Assembly (NCBI RefSeq): GCF_047496725.1
Contig: NC_132981.1
Coordinates: 4,492,001 to 4,556,000 of the forward strand
Direction: 5' to 3'
DNA: 64,000 nucleotides
Source of the DNA: Anoplolepis gracilipes
Taxonomy: Eukaryota > Arthropoda > Insecta > Hymenoptera > Formicidae
The translations under genes were made by a program, and so were the position numbers. Below are positions 24,089 through 37,877 of the stretch, one piece after another. Positions within the stretch are counted from its first letter, which is position 1; each line of letters starts with the position of its first letter. The notes under the pieces were generated by a model. That model was not told the origin of the DNA. It worked only from the letters and a program-made list of their open reading frames with translations, and did no database searches.

Positions 24089-24580
24089 ACATGTGTATAA
24101 TTAATTTATTATATAATGAGGAGATACGAGTATCTCATCTCAGTACTCATATGTCCGGCATATTAATAGACTGCAGTGATTTATTGAGAACTCTATTTTA
24201 GTGTGTACTATTTCTTGAAAAAACATGGAAAATCTGGAATTCTGAAAGATTTCTTTTGTATCTGGAAAAATCAAGAAAATCTCACGGAATTTTATTGAGA
24301 TTTAGGAAATTTTTTAAAAATTCTTTTTTAAATCATTGTGTTCTCATATTGTAAACAGTTAATCGTGTGTGTAAAATTGACGTCTGACTTCGTGGAAATT
24401 TATTAATTGTTGAGAATTTTAGCTTTATTTTTTTAATATAAAAAGTTCTATGCATAAAAATTATTAGAATTATTAGAATATTAATTAAACAGTTTAAATC
24501 GTCCGAGATGCTGAACATATAAGTACTGAGGTGAGATACTCGTACCTGCGTTCGTTATAATAAATTAATTATGCGTATGT
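24089..24580. repeat. Inverted repeat with 73-bp arms
   Basis: Arms 24089-24161 and 24508-24580 are reverse complements at about 79% (15 mismatches in 73 without gaps). The inner 37 bp (TACGAGTATCTCA...GCAT, starting at 24125) differ at only 4 positions. The spacer is 346 bp. The right arm lies inside the dispersed repeat that starts near 24196, so the two structures overlap. Confidence 0.75.
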
Positions 24581-24665
24581 ATAAAATATTTTGAACAAAA
24601 ATATTTGGAAAATCAAGAAATTTTCAGGGAGTTTTTTTATAATTTTTAAGTAGACATCCTGTATT
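24196..24665. mobile_element. Dispersed repeat, copy 1
   Basis: Shares its left segment (24213-24244, TTGAAAAAACATGGAAAATC) and right segment (24589-24664, TTTTGAACAAAAAT then GGAAAATCAAG, ending GTAGACATCCTGTA) with the copy at 57508-58033. The ends are weakly inverted versions of a CAGGGTGTCCACT-like sequence, as in TA-flanked MITEs. The interiors are largely different. No reading frame. Confidence 0.6.
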
Positions 24666-25004
24666 GATAATTTTATTTCGAGAACTAACGCGAATTATCA
24701 TTTTAATATTTTGATTGATCTACGAAAATGTTGATTAAAGTTTTATGAGTTTTTTAAAATACTTTGAGATTAAAAAGTTAGATATACATACAAATTATTT
24801 AATACCAGTTTGTTATAACAATATTTTAAAGATTAAAAAAATGGAATAAAAAACAATTTTTCTAAAATTAGTTTGAAATAAATTACAAATAATGTGTGTG
24901 TTTTTTTGGATCTAAAATATGTGTGTGTTTTTTGCATCTAAAATAAAATCGATATCTTACAGATAATAGATTTAATTTAGTTGTAATCCGAATTTTTAAA
25001 TTAC

Positions 25005-25100
25005 TTTATTAAAATTAAAAGAGATAAAATTAAAATTAAAATTATTAAATTTTTATTTTATTTATTAAAATTAAAAGAGATAAAATTAAAATTAAAAAAG
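25005..25100. repeat. Tandem repeat, about 60-bp unit
   Basis: TTTATTAAAATTAAAAGAGA occurs twice about 60 bp apart, each followed by TAAAATTAAAATTAAAA. Two copies. Confidence 0.8.
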
Positions 25101-26718
25101 ATGGGCGTGACAACTGTATTAATTTAATTTAATTTAATTTTAATTTAATTTTTTTTATATAATATCTGGATTTTGTACGGAATATAGATACAAGCGCTTG
25201 GAGATAATTTCCCAAAATAAAGCAAGCATATTTTACGATCGAGCACTCTTAAAATTAGCGTGATGCCTGTCTGAGAGACCGACTGGAAGTCGTAATTCCG
25301 TCATTCTTCAATATCGGTGCCATCGCTAAGTGCCGAAATCACTCAGTGGGCGGGAAGAAACATTTCGATGATCGTCGCGGCGGTTTTTCCGACGATAATC
25401 TCAGCTGCTACGAATGCCAGCTATGCGCCGGGCAAATTATCTCCGGGAAGACGAGGCGCGTGGAGAGGAGAGGGAGTGAGCACGCGATAAATAAACGCTA
25501 ACCCCATTCAAGTAAGTGGTTATGTTTTTAACACGTGCTGGCGGCTAACAGTTTACCTCCCTCCTCTTCACAACCACCCTTCCATTCTTTCGCGCTCTAA
25601 CGTCGTGCTCTAACTACGATCAGCCGTAGAGAAATTCACTCGTCCACCATAGCTGTTCTCCATAAGCCACGTTATGCTCACCAATGGCGTAACAGCGTGG
25701 GGATAACAAATCTGCTTTACTTACACCATAAAAAATACTTTATGTAACAATTACTTTTTTTTTAAATTGATTACAATAATTATTAAAAATATTTTTTAAA
25801 TGCTTTTCGTTATTAATTTTTTATTTTTAAATCAATAAGTATCTTATAGAAATTTCATAAAGTATATAATTGCAGAGGCTTTGAAAAAAAAAATATGGAG
25901 AATTTGTTTTCTTTTAAGAAGAAATTTTTAATAAAGATAAAGTTATACTCGCGCTATGTAAATATACGTATAATGCAATATCCGTTAAAACACAGTTTGA
26001 ATAATAAATCTTTTTCTCATGAGAAGAGATTCTTATCAAAAAATACATATATTCGATGAAATCACTCGTCACAAAATGGCAATTTACAACTTTAATTTAC
26101 CCGTATGTAAATGCAGATATTCACGGTGCTAAATCTTTACGGTAGGACCAATTATGTTCTCATTGCTCATCTCATGTTAACTATCATCGGCAGAGTACGA
26201 TCCTCGCGTAGAGCTCGCTCGGTTACGCTATTGGTATGCACACACGAGCGTATATACGCGACTTTTACACGCGCCAGTCGACGAGGGATGAGAGTGCGGT
26301 AGAAAGAGAGAGAAAGAAGAAGAGAGAGAGAGAGAGAGAGACAGAAAGGGCGAATCGGGGTGCAGGAGCGCAGGGAGAGAGACGCAGAGGAGGTGGGAGG
26401 GGAGGATAGCGGGGGCTTTTCTCGTCGAGATGGGAGATGCGCCGACATAACCGATAAATAACAACGGCAACGAGCCTGTCAGACCCTTGTTAAAGCATCG
26501 TGCACACGCTCACGCGGACCAGCACGCATGCATTCACGCATTAGAATGCGTTTTAACACACTCTCGATCTCTCGCTTATGCCCTGGTGGCGAGAGTGCCG
26601 TATTAATGTTTTTTGGGCCCCCGGGGCCCCGTGCGCGCCAGTGACGAATATTATCCGGGCCTCTTCCGACTGTGAGAGAGGCGATCGGTAATTAATATCG
26701 TTTCTTTATAACAGGAGG

Positions 26719-26721
<3 letters not shown>

Positions 26722-26764
<43 letters not shown>
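26722..26764. repeat. (GA)n microsatellite
   Basis: About 43 bp of AG repeat in a CpG-rich segment; a shorter related tract is at 26319-26341. Confidence 0.95.
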
Positions 26765-26769
<5 letters not shown>

Positions 26770-29700
26770 TGATTTCCTACAGACGATTGTTACTTTGTCG
26801 AAGTTCCCAGAAACAAAACGCCGCACTCACGCATCTCGTGCAAGCGTTGTATCCTGTTACGCGCGGAGATGCATCCGCTGGAATTTATAGCGATCGAATC
26901 CTCCGACGAGGCGTGCATGCAAGTTTCATACGCACCATTGTCCGTCATTATGTTCGCGTGCCGCTTACTATACGCGCGATTAATGGATCGCGCCTTTGTT
27001 GTCTAACAATGAACGTATCTGTTGTTTCAGATATCTTCGGGACCTCGCCTCGACAACGTGCAGCATCCAAGGAAGAAGAGGAGGAGACCGCGCGATTAAA
27101 GGTAGGAATTATTGCGATTATTATTGAAGCAGGAAGTCGCGATCTCGCGATAGTATTATTCATTTTTGTGAGCGATGCTTGTACACGGGGAGAGGTGATC
27201 ATACTTTAAGGTGATTATATTTTATCCTGGTTTTATTTCTAAAGGATGATAGAGTAACCTCGAGCCTTTTAATCTGTTTATGAGAAAATTTCAGAAATGT
27301 ATCATAGTAACCTCGCTCGCGGTGCTAATTTTTTGGTGATAAATTTTTAAAACCCGTTTAATTTTAATAACGTTTCGAAGCCGAAATTTTTTTTTTCCCT
27401 TTCGACCACGCCCAGGTATCCCGATATTCAAGAATACTTGAACTTGGTGTTGAGAAAATTCACGCTGCACGCGCCATCGCTTTATCCGCTCAACTTAACA
27501 CGCCAGTCGGTTACGCTGGAGTTACGAGCTTCGTTGTCCTTCGTCTGCACCCCCGTCGCGCCTTAAGTACACGTTTTATGAACTGTACTTTATGAATTTG
27601 TCGAAGAGTGCTTGCTTATGATGGTTTCGTTAGCACGCCCCAAGCGGTTTACTGACGGAGAACGGAAAGAGGCGAGAGGGTAAACGAGAGAGAAAGAGAG
27701 AGAGAGAGAGAGAAGGAGAGTCAGAACAAGGACAACCTCCGACTCTTCTCCGTTCATCCAGCATCCTCCGCTCGAATACCCGGAGGAGGAATGGCTTTCA
27801 TACCCCGCTCTGAGCTCGCAATATTATCTGGCGGGTAATACGCGCAAGAAATTGACAGCGGGGATTTGTCGCGCGTCTCGGCGATCGTGAGATTTATATT
27901 AATTGCTCCCGCGCGTTCGACGTAAACCGTATTCGCTTTTTATGCGCGTTATTAAGATGTATTCTTATTTAGATCCGATGGCTATCTAGATCAACCGTAG
28001 GCACAATGATACATGCCAAAAATATAAACATTTTTTTAATTGTGTTTTTTTTATTATTTGAATTGCATTTTTTAATCATGAAATTTTTTTTCTCATAAAC
28101 AGATGTTTAATAAATTTTTGCGAAATAATTTTCTTCCTATATACTATAATTTTTATTGATTTTGATATTGTATAACATTCTTTCTCTATTTTTTCAAAGA
28201 ATTTCCAATTATAACTTTATGAAGTTTATATAAAATGCTTGCTAATTTAAAAGTAAAAAAATAGTAACAAAAATCATTTGAAGACATTTTTAATAATTAT
28301 TGTAATTAATTAAAAAAAATAATTGTTACGTGTAATATTTTTCATGTGGTTATTTAAATATTTAAATTGTTACTAGCATGGTTGATTAAAATATTATGAG
28401 CTGATTCAAACTAATGGGTTTAACATAATAATTAAGAAATTTTGTTGCAATTGTAAATTTTCGTGAAAGCGATGTTGTAAATATCAGAGAGGATAAAGAG
28501 AAAAGCACTAGGATACATATCGTAAACGAGATTTATGTTTCGAAAAACTCTGTCGAGAATCTGCTTCGAATTAACGGACGGCACGTGCTGCCACGTCAAA
28601 ATCGATTTTCCCTCCTTTGGAGTAAATAAAGACAAAATAGGAAGATTAATTGTATTTTCGCGCTTTTTGAAGGTTGAAGCTTCTTGGATTTTACTTTTTA
28701 TAAAAACGTTTTGACAAAAGGTGATAAAAATATAGTTAATTACTCGTTTTATCTGGCTTATAAATTACTACGCATATTAATCACACCATTGACTTAATAT
28801 CAGTGTTATGTAACAACAAAATGGTTTTATCGTAATACAAATACGATGATGTAGCAATTTATTGTAATTACGATGTCAGTTGTACAGTTGGCAGCCGCGC
28901 TACTCTGCCTGCCACCCGTTATATTTTCTTTCTTCATTGCCTTAAGCATTATCTCGGAAAGTTGGCACCTGGCTCCGATATAAACTGCTGTATCGCTTTC
29001 ACGAGGATTCAGACAGAGCTGCCAACCCCCGTTACAATAATATTTTCCCAACACCAAGACGTTGTTTACAGTGTAAACGCGGTACCCGTCGGATTATCCA
29101 CTCGTCCCTTACCGTCTTTCATGTCCATTTACCGCGGGAAAATCGCCACCGTATTCCCCAAGAATTGTTGCAAATTATTATATACAGTGAGACAAACTAC
29201 ATGGAATTAACCCACACCGATCAAATTATATGAAATATTTATAATAGAATATTTTAACATTAAAAAAATGTTTAGATAATTATAAAAATCTCAACAAATA
29301 ACATTCTCAAATTCTTTTTATAATTTTACAAATTATTGTTTTATAAAATTATAATTTTTATTATAAATCTACTATAATTTAATTAATGCATAGTTCTAAA
29401 AATAAGTATGAAAATTATTTTATATGAAATAATTTTTTACATTTTTTTTATAAAGGAAAAAACGATCGTTTTTACCGCTTCTGATAATGCTTTAAAATAA
29501 TAATTAAAATAAGAACTGAAGGTTAATTCAAGCTACGGTCGTCTCTAAATATATCTCGGCACATAAATCTCGATCGTTAGTTGCGATAAATCTTCCGTTG
29601 TGTGTGAGTCGCGATGTGCAAGAGACCGCTTAATTGAAGAAACATTGTCTGCATTTTCTCTCGTTTTCACGGAAATTTCCACAATCATTTGCCTCATTCG

Positions 29701-31800
29701 TCACCCTCTTTCACCGACATGGGGATCACGGCGCGAGAATCAGCATCGCGCGGCTTCGCTCTATCCAGAAAAAAAAAGAGGAACCGGTTCCTCGTGCGGG
29801 GGCGAAGCGAAACACGCGAGATCAATTCCAGACAATATGTAGAACGATTTCTCTCGGCTTCTGGAGAAAATCCGTCGTCTGGAGGGCGAATAACTAGAAG
29901 AGCGGAGAGCGCGCTGCGGAATCCTCCCCTTCCATCCCTCTAGCCAGGTCCCTCTCGCATTCTTTATCCCAACGGCGATTTATTTTCTGTCATTTTTCCG
30001 GGGGTAAGAAGGGGAGCCGTGGGGTGGCGAACGGAAACGCGAGGTGGATAGACGAGGGCCCGGAGTATATCTTCCACTGCGAAAGAAGGTTTTATTGGCC
30101 TTTTTATAGGACGAATAAACGGCCCCGTTACGCGGATTTACATACCGCTTGTTTCGTGATTCACCGACTTCCATTTGCTCGCCACTTCTTTCCTCCGTCT
30201 TTCTCTCTTCCTCTCTCTTTCTCTTTTCCTCTACCTCTTTCTTCGTTTCGCATTACTATTCTTTCTCTTTGGCTCCTAGCCTCCTAGGGGAGAAGTAGCA
30301 GTAGCTACTCGCCTCTCGAAAGATGGATTTTCGCCTCCGTACTATCGAACGGCGAATGCCGCATCGCGATCGCGTTTTAGGAAATACCTACATTTTGCCA
30401 GAAGAAGAAAATGCCTTGTTACTTCGGGTCCATTTTATTCGATCTGGCCTTTACGAGCGACGATAAAAGATGCACGTTTCTACCTTATTGAACGTTCCGA
30501 CAATTTTTTTTTTTTTTACATTATAACTGTTATAACTGTTAAGAGTTTATCGCGCGTTTCTCTGAAATCATATAGTATAACTTTATACTTTCAAATATAA
30601 GTCGTATATGAGCGAAGTATTATTGCCAATGTATCTATTGTTATACCGAATAATTTATTAATCTCCTCATTAGCGATGTTCATTAATACATGTTGCAAAA
30701 AAAGCCGTTTCGTTTATCATCTGACCTTTTTTTAAGCCTACGCGGTGCTGCTAATTAGATAAATCGCAACGCATTAAATTCCGAGTAGCGATAAATAACG
30801 GGATGAAAACAAGAAGTCGTTTAGTAACGGACGGGAGAAAAAAAAGAGATCGATGTCCTTATCATCGCTCGTTTAGAACAAGCTGATGTAATTATAACGA
30901 AATGTTGCGGAATGATTTATTGGATTATCACTCGTCTCGGTTCACAGTGCGAGCGCTGCCAAGGTCTCTCCTTAATTAATTTATTAAACGATTATCATCT
31001 AAATTGCCCAATTAATATCTAATATTGTTGTAACGCGAAGGGAATTTTGCATCAGCCGGTTATTTCTTTTGCTTATCTCTATGAGGAAACATACATAGTA
31101 TATTTTTTTATTTTTCCTCTTTACTTTGCAAAAAATTGTGTTGCTGAAAAAATATAAACAATCCCGAAAGCTTCGACAACAATCGCGCAACATTTTTAAG
31201 GATCATGAAAGTTGCGTCAGCCATATTAAAATAGTTATGTCATATTGTCTGCATATCAAAGTTGAATAATGTTAATAATAACGCATCTAAGAGAATGTAT
31301 ACAACAATAAGATGGGCTAATACTGATCTCATTATTTGCCACGGTAAGCACACGGGTTTTAATTTAAGGGAACAATGTTGCAACATAGGAAATTTGTACC
31401 TCTTTCTTCTTTTTTTATTCGTCGTTGACAGATATTACAGTTCCTTACGTATTTTAATATGCTGTCGGCATTTCGCACGACCTTTTCTATTACATAATAA
31501 AGCAATTTAATGCGCGGAAAAATATCCGCGATCACATCGACGACGGACGCGACGTCACTGTCGATAGATAATTGCGAGCTCGTAACGACGCGCACGTAAT
31601 TCCGTAACGTTACAACACCCCTTACCTGTATTTAACGTCATTAAACCGAAGGAGCGAAGTAATCGCGGCCGCTCCGGTAATTGTACGACCGGCCAATTAC
31701 AACATAACGGATTCCCGGGACCGCGAATACGGAGCCCGCTGCAAATCCAGTTTGGATAAAACGCAATCATTTTCTTCATCGTGCACGCAGAGAGGCGGAG

Positions 31801-31806
<6 letters not shown>

Positions 31807-31839
<33 letters not shown>
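31807..31839. repeat. (GA)n microsatellite
   Basis: About 33 bp of GA repeat; its minus-strand frames read SLSLSL and explain the apparent open frames there. Confidence 0.95.
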
Positions 31840-31851
<12 letters not shown>

Positions 31852-32560
31852 AGAAATATGAGTCAAGCAGTTGATTCGAAATAATCATAAAAAATCGGCC
31901 GCGCCTGATGAGCATGTTGTCCCATGTAATTTGTAAGACTAACTCTCCATGATCTCTGGATATTAAATTTCAGCGTAATTTAATTCCCTGAGAATGGTAT
32001 GGAAATATTGCCTGAAACTATGAATTTTTTCTTCTCGCAAATTTTTTTGCGATTAAATTTAATATTTTTTATGTACAATTATACAGGACTTATTTTATAA
32101 TCATTATTATACATATATTAGCCATATTTCGTGATCAGTCTTTACGCGCGCGTAATAATTTAATTAAGCGGCATTTCTGATTTAGATTTCCGAGCGTGAT
32201 CGACGGATTTAACTGCACGTAGCGGCTATCGAATTACGCGGTGCACTTATCTCGGGACGCACCCTGAGCAACGGTAACAAGGTCAATACGTATACATGTA
32301 TACGGGCCGTCGCCGTGCATCATGGCACAAAGAGGCCGTCATTGGCGAGGGGCGTCACGTGTCATTTGATTTCAATTCGCAGCTCGATCATCCCCGCCGA
32401 CCGACACAATAATCCCTATTAAACAAATAGTCCTGATCTGCCGCGGGGTCAGCGTGCGTGACGCGATATACACACGTACATACAACGTACACGCATACGC
32501 ACGTAAGATGGAACGTACCACGTGTTTGCCGAGCATACACATATACGCTGAATGCGTGTA

Positions 32561-32591
<31 letters not shown>

Positions 32592-34368
32592 CTATCCTCT
32601 CATAACCCTCCACTCGAGGGAGATGCGAACCCACCCCAATCGGCATCCAGAACGCAACCAGCCCTGCCATAATGCAATTTGAGTTAACTGCGAGGGGAAG
32701 GGGAGGGGAGGGGGAGTAAAGGGGAGGACGCGAATGAGATCGTTGCAGCCGCGCATCATCCTCTATAAACTGTAAGCACACAATACGTAATGTACTACGT
32801 GCGGCCAGACTCGATCGCTGTCCTTGCGGAACGTGGGGGCGGACGATCGTGTGGTGTTGTTCTTACCATCCCCTTGCACGTCGAAGCACGTGCGTGCGTA
32901 GGCGTGAGCGATCGTTGCCACGCAGAGGTAAGAATTTTTCGACGCGAGTCCGAAAAGGAGAACGATTCTGCGCGTATGATTTTCTATTAAACACCGTAAG
33001 CGAATCATTTATTAATCCTTACTCCGTATTGTTATTTTTGGCACCTTCTAACTGTACAGGTGGGTCAGCTTATTTTCAATAAATTTATTAATATGTAAAA
33101 GTGTTTTAAAAGATTTGAAAAAAATGTATATACCTACTTTGAACATTCTAAATAAAGACTAAAATAATAAATTTGAAAAATAATTTACTTAAATATATTA
33201 TTTTATGATTATTTGTTTTCGAGAAATTGACGTTGTTAGAATCACAGACAAAAATGATCCATCAGTACGGAATAAGGGTTAATAATTCATCGTCATTTGT
33301 CAATAATCGATTGATTTTATGCCGTTAAGAATGATATATTTAACATCATATCAGGAATTGATCTCGATTTTATCTTTTGACATTTGTTTTACTGTTGCAC
33401 AGTAAAACTCTCGTATATATAATTATCTTTCTCTTTTAAAAGCAATAGATATTATTATGCACACATACGAGCGCATTTTCCAACAACAAATAATTCCCGC
33501 ACCCCGAAGGTCTAACGATCATCTGACGATCATATGCACATTAGGTAGATACGATCATTGCGTAAAATTACAGCGAGGGGGAAAACTTACAACTTTGCCA
33601 CTTCGCGCAGCGCGCGTCTCGCAATTAACAACATTCGATCAGTCACGTAAGGACGCACTTAGCTATAAAAAAACCGTCACGCAACGCTGAAGCGAGTGAG
33701 TAGCGATATTTAGTAGCGATTAGGGACACAATCCGGTAAATGAGGATCATGAAGAGTTTACAGTTCAAGGTTAATCGTCAGCATCCGAGCATCGGTCTCG
33801 CGGCATACATCCGCGGAAAGAGTGTCGTAATTATGCTGTCTCAACGATTTATTACGAGATACATTACTCCTCTCTTGTCGTAGTGCGTATGGTCAGATGC
33901 TCGTTAAGAGCTCGTAACTTTAATCGATTGCTCCTTCAACTGACAACTCGATCGCCTTTCAGTTTCTGTGTCCTGATTTCCTGCTGAGTTTGCAAAAAAA
34001 GACGAACGCGCAAAAAACAAACTTTCAACGACGTCATCAAATAATTAAATATTTGATTGATAGAATCGATTCGCGCGACATTAAAATAATTACGAGATCA
34101 TGAATATTATATATGAACGTATATAATAAACAGCTACTCTGTAATAAAGATTTATTTTCATATATTTATTCCTATCTTTCTCTCAATGCCTGTGTGTATG
34201 CATATTTTATTTTCATTGCGATAAATAATCTTCTTCCGGGTGAAGTAAAAACGAATGAGAACCGACGATTTGTAAAACATGCCCCGAGATTTCCGCTTTA
34301 TTGCTCTTAATCAGTATTTAATTTCTGGAGATATTATTCCGCACGCATCTTTCGCGCGCTCGTTCCCT

Positions 34369-34445
34369 CGGGCAACAATAAATATCTCGGTCGACATGCA
34401 CTCGTGATCATTGCTTATTGCATGCGCTCGCATGCACGTAAATAG
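34369..34445. repeat. Duplicated motif block, copy 1
   Basis: CGGGCAACAATAAATATCTCG, then GATCATTGCTTATTGC, a GC-rich CATGCGCTCGCATGCACG and TAAATA. The same order of blocks recurs at 35087-35176. No reading frame. It could be a duplicated regulatory module. Confidence 0.6.
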
Positions 34446-34728
34446 TCACTCTTATAAGCTACAATTACGCGGCCTGTGCTCCAAAAAGCTTTTTATCGAA
34501 CTGCACACTCGCAGCGCGCGCACACAATGCGCGATAAATCTCTTAACCACCGCGCGCGTCAATATTATCTATAATATAATTACATATATCACACATCGAC
34601 AGACGCGCACACCCGTATTTTACGGAGCTTCGCGGCTTCGAATCACGTATGAATCTACCCGCATTGTTCGTCCATAGCGAATAATGCACCTCTGATAATA
34701 AACATATATTCGAAACTTTAATAAAAAA

Positions 34729-34730
<2 letters not shown>

Positions 34731-34765
<35 letters not shown>
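34731..34765. repeat. (GA)n microsatellite
   Basis: About 35 bp of GA repeat. Confidence 0.95.
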
Positions 34766-34769
<4 letters not shown>

Positions 34770-35086
34770 AAATTCCAGTAAATTTTCAAAATTATCAAGG
34801 ATACACAATTAACTCACTATGCTAAGCGCATTATTTTAATTAAAGTGAAAACAATTTTTGATAAAGATTTTTTTATACACTCTTCTAATATATATCTATT
34901 TGAGTAAATTACTTTTTTATTGTCTTCTTATCTTTGCATTTATTATATTCGTCATCTACGATTTAATCTAAATATGAATAAATTCTTTCTAATTATGTGC
35001 AATTTTTCGATCACGCGAAATCATCGTTTTCGCTACTTCTCGGACGTATTAACTCAAACTCATCCTCTGCCGCTTTCATCCTACCT

Positions 35087-35176
35087 CCGGCAATAATAAA
35101 TATCTCGCCCAAGAGACACACGATTATTGCTTATTGCTCGCACGCATACGTGCGTACGCGTGTACGCATATAAATA
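35087..35176. repeat. Duplicated motif block, copy 2
   Basis: CCGGCAATAATAAATATCTCG, then GATTATTGCTTATTGC, a purine-pyrimidine alternating CGCACGCATACGTGCG and TATAAATA. Matches 34369-34445 about 720 bp upstream in the same orientation. Confidence 0.6.
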
Positions 35177-35951
35177 ATATAGGCTCGTAGGTGTGCCGGA
35201 ATGCCGCCACTCTTGTTTTTCTCTTTCTATCTCTTGCTCTTTCTTATCCCTTATCGCGTTCTACAATGTGCAAATTACTTTACTTGGACGATATTAATCC
35301 AAAAAATTGAGAACGTTAAACAATTTTTATTATTTTAATTAATGTTCATGGCTGTGGCGGCGTATCGGTTTAATAGGAACTCGAGCAACGGTTGCAAATT
35401 TTTATGTCCTTGTATAAATCGCTCCCGGGGGCACTATGTGCAACGCTTATGCATCTCCGTTCCGCTCCTTTTAATTCGCAACTTTACGTCTAATATCGAT
35501 TAGCGAGCAAAAGGATGGCTATTTACGCGCCTCGTAATCTGCATTCTCAATTTTCTTTCATCGATGTATTAAATTATGCTTTTCTCTATCAAGCATCAAT
35601 ATTTTCTCTTTGGAAATTATGATTTAATTATACACAGCAATATAATATGTATACTTAAAATCACGGTGAAACGATGATTTAATTTCTCTAAAATATAAAA
35701 ACAACAAAATCAAAATTAGATAATACAAAAAGTAAAAATACAATAAAGTTATAACAACGTGGTGCGAAAAAAAATTACTTTTTATAATGAATTTTGCTGG
35801 TGAAACGCGAGATTTGTAAGAGTTATATTCTTAAACACAAGCGAGGTCTCCACCACCGCGACCTTGCTCGATTCGTTCTGGCGACCTGGAAACTCTTACG
35901 CCACGTTGTGCAAACAAACCATCTCGGAACGCGCTCGACTACAAAGAGAGT

Positions 35952-35988
<37 letters not shown>

Positions 35989-37564
35989 GTGAGAAAAAGA
36001 GCGCGAGCTGAAAAAGGAAGGAAAAAGGACGATAAAGACGCGAAAGGCGGGAAGGAACGTGCACACGTGCTCGACGGACTCGACTTTCCGGCCAATTTGA
36101 GTCGATAAAACCGAAGGTTGCTGCCGGCCTTTGCTCTTCGACTTGCTCGCTGCTAACAGAGACCCCCTTTCTTTCTCTTCCTTCGACAGAGGCCCCGCCA
36201 TTCTTAGCGAGAGCCGCGGTAACAAACCGGCAATTTTCACCTTGCACCGGCAGCCCCTTCATAGCAGGCCTCAGCGATCATCCCCCTTTTCCTCTCCCCG
36301 CCTACAAACAATCCCGCGTTAACTCGCGCAATGATTGCTCGACCGCGCAACTACTGTTTGTTTAGCACACCACTACGCCCGAGAAAACTACTGAGGCTTT
36401 TCGCAATTTTCTTCGCGCACTGCCGCGTGTAACAGCTTCATGGCGCGCGAAAAATTCGTTCCCAATCGCTCTTCGCTTCCTCCTTGTCTTTTCGCACGAT
36501 CTCGGCATTATTCATTTTCACATAAATGCAGTGTTAAGACTTGAAGAATGCACAGAAGCAATGTATGGCAAAAGTGAAGAGCATAATAATAAATATTGTT
36601 TTGAATATAAAAAAACTAGAAAAAAGTTAGCTATTTACTTAGTAAAAAGAAGCTAGAAAGCATAAATAACATGTATATATGTATTTTTGTATATGTATAT
36701 GTATTTTTTATTTATGTATTTATGTGTATACAGGTTTATATTTTATTCTAATTTTATAAAAAAGAATATGTTAGAAATTTTAGTAGGAAATCGGAACATG
36801 TGTTTACTGTTATAATATATTATTCTGAGTGTATAGAAAATAAAAAAATAAATAGAAATAATAATAATAATAATACACAATAAATAATATAATTAATAAT
36901 AATATATAGATAAATTATAGAACGAACAAAGCGTGTGTATTTATACGATGATACCGTCCGTTGATCATCAATAAGTTGATAGCCTAATCACAATAAGTTA
37001 CGCATGCATATAAAATAAAGCCTGTTTGAACGCATGCAGTAAACAAAACCTTACATGCACTCAACAGAATATATTAATATATTATAACAGAGTATAGAGA
37101 AGTTGAAATGGAGAATGTCTTACATCAAAAAGAATTCTAAAAGAGAGAGAGAGAAAGAGAGAGTGAAATAGATTATTGTTTAAATTATTTGTTTGATGAT
37201 CCTTTTGATAGCTGAAAATCATCAAACCAAAGTTCTTCTATTATAAAGCTTCGTCAAGAATATAACCATAATGTTTTTCTAACACAATCACAAATTATTG
37301 TCTTAAATGACGACAATAATAGATATCTACTTTTTCAAATCATCACTGCACTAGATTGATCACCACGTGGTTCGATATTTTGCGATATGCCCGCGCGCGA
37401 TTTAGAATATTTTCGCATAATGCATCCGTGTCTTTATATGTCCGAACGAAACACTTGCTACACATACTGTATCATAATGCGATAATCTACTTTAATTTGT
37501 TCCAATGTTATGTTTTACGAACACTCGATATGACTGGTTAGTTTCACATCTTGTCTTTTCGGCG
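35177..37564. other. Non-coding stretch with (GA)n tract and GC-rich segment
   Basis: A (GA)n tract at about 35946-35990 sits in a GC-rich segment (35840-36500) with several overlapping open frames, all low-complexity on at least one side. From 36530 to 37300 the sequence is AT-rich. No gene recognised. Confidence 0.55.
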
Positions 37565-37877
37565 AGCTGCACTGGACTGTAAGATACCTGAAAAAGTTTT
37601 TAACCGTATTGTAAACAAATCGACCAATCACAAACATTCGCACAATATAGTGTCTTTCCTGGGCAGAGAAAAGATGTCGAGACCATTAAGACTTGACCTT
37701 TCTCTCAGCTGCCAACCATTCTGTTATTGAGCCATTTAACGTTCCATATGTTCTCATTGTATTTTTCTTTTGTTCCCTTACAGTAGTAAAATATTTAACT
37801 GTGATTGGTCAGTTTGCTTACTGTTTTTTAGGGTTATTAAAATTTTTTCAGTCTTTTACACGTTACAGTAGCAGGTA
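37565..37877. mobile_element. Fold-back (MITE-like) element
   Basis: Left arm 37565-37633 and right arm 37798-37877 are inverted relatives. Shared landmarks in order are CTGC, ACTGTAA, CTGAAAAA, TTTTTAA or TTTTAATAACC, and GACCAATCAC next to the loop. The loop is about 165 bp. The match is degenerate with small gaps. Each arm carries a CCAAT motif. No coding capacity. Confidence 0.5.

Larger units (their letters stand above)
24666..34368. other. Long non-coding stretch, alternating AT-rich and CpG-rich segments
   Basis: No gene recognised. Notable contents: a tandem duplication of a 30-bp unit at about 24891-24950, a 60-bp tandem repeat at about 25005-25100, (GA)n tracts at 26319-26341, 26722-26764, 27690-27713 and 31807-31839, and a (TA)n tract at about 32570-32590. 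CpG-rich segments occur at about 25240-25720, 26160-27230, 27400-27960, 29560-30420 and 32140-32960. Open frames in the CpG-rich parts are Arg/Ser/Pro-rich on several frames at once and match nothing. Confidence 0.55.

Noticed and set aside
26769..27209. 146-codon frame in a CpG-rich island
   Set aside because: Starts beside a (GA)n tract, both strands are open here, and no domain or splice logic is visible.
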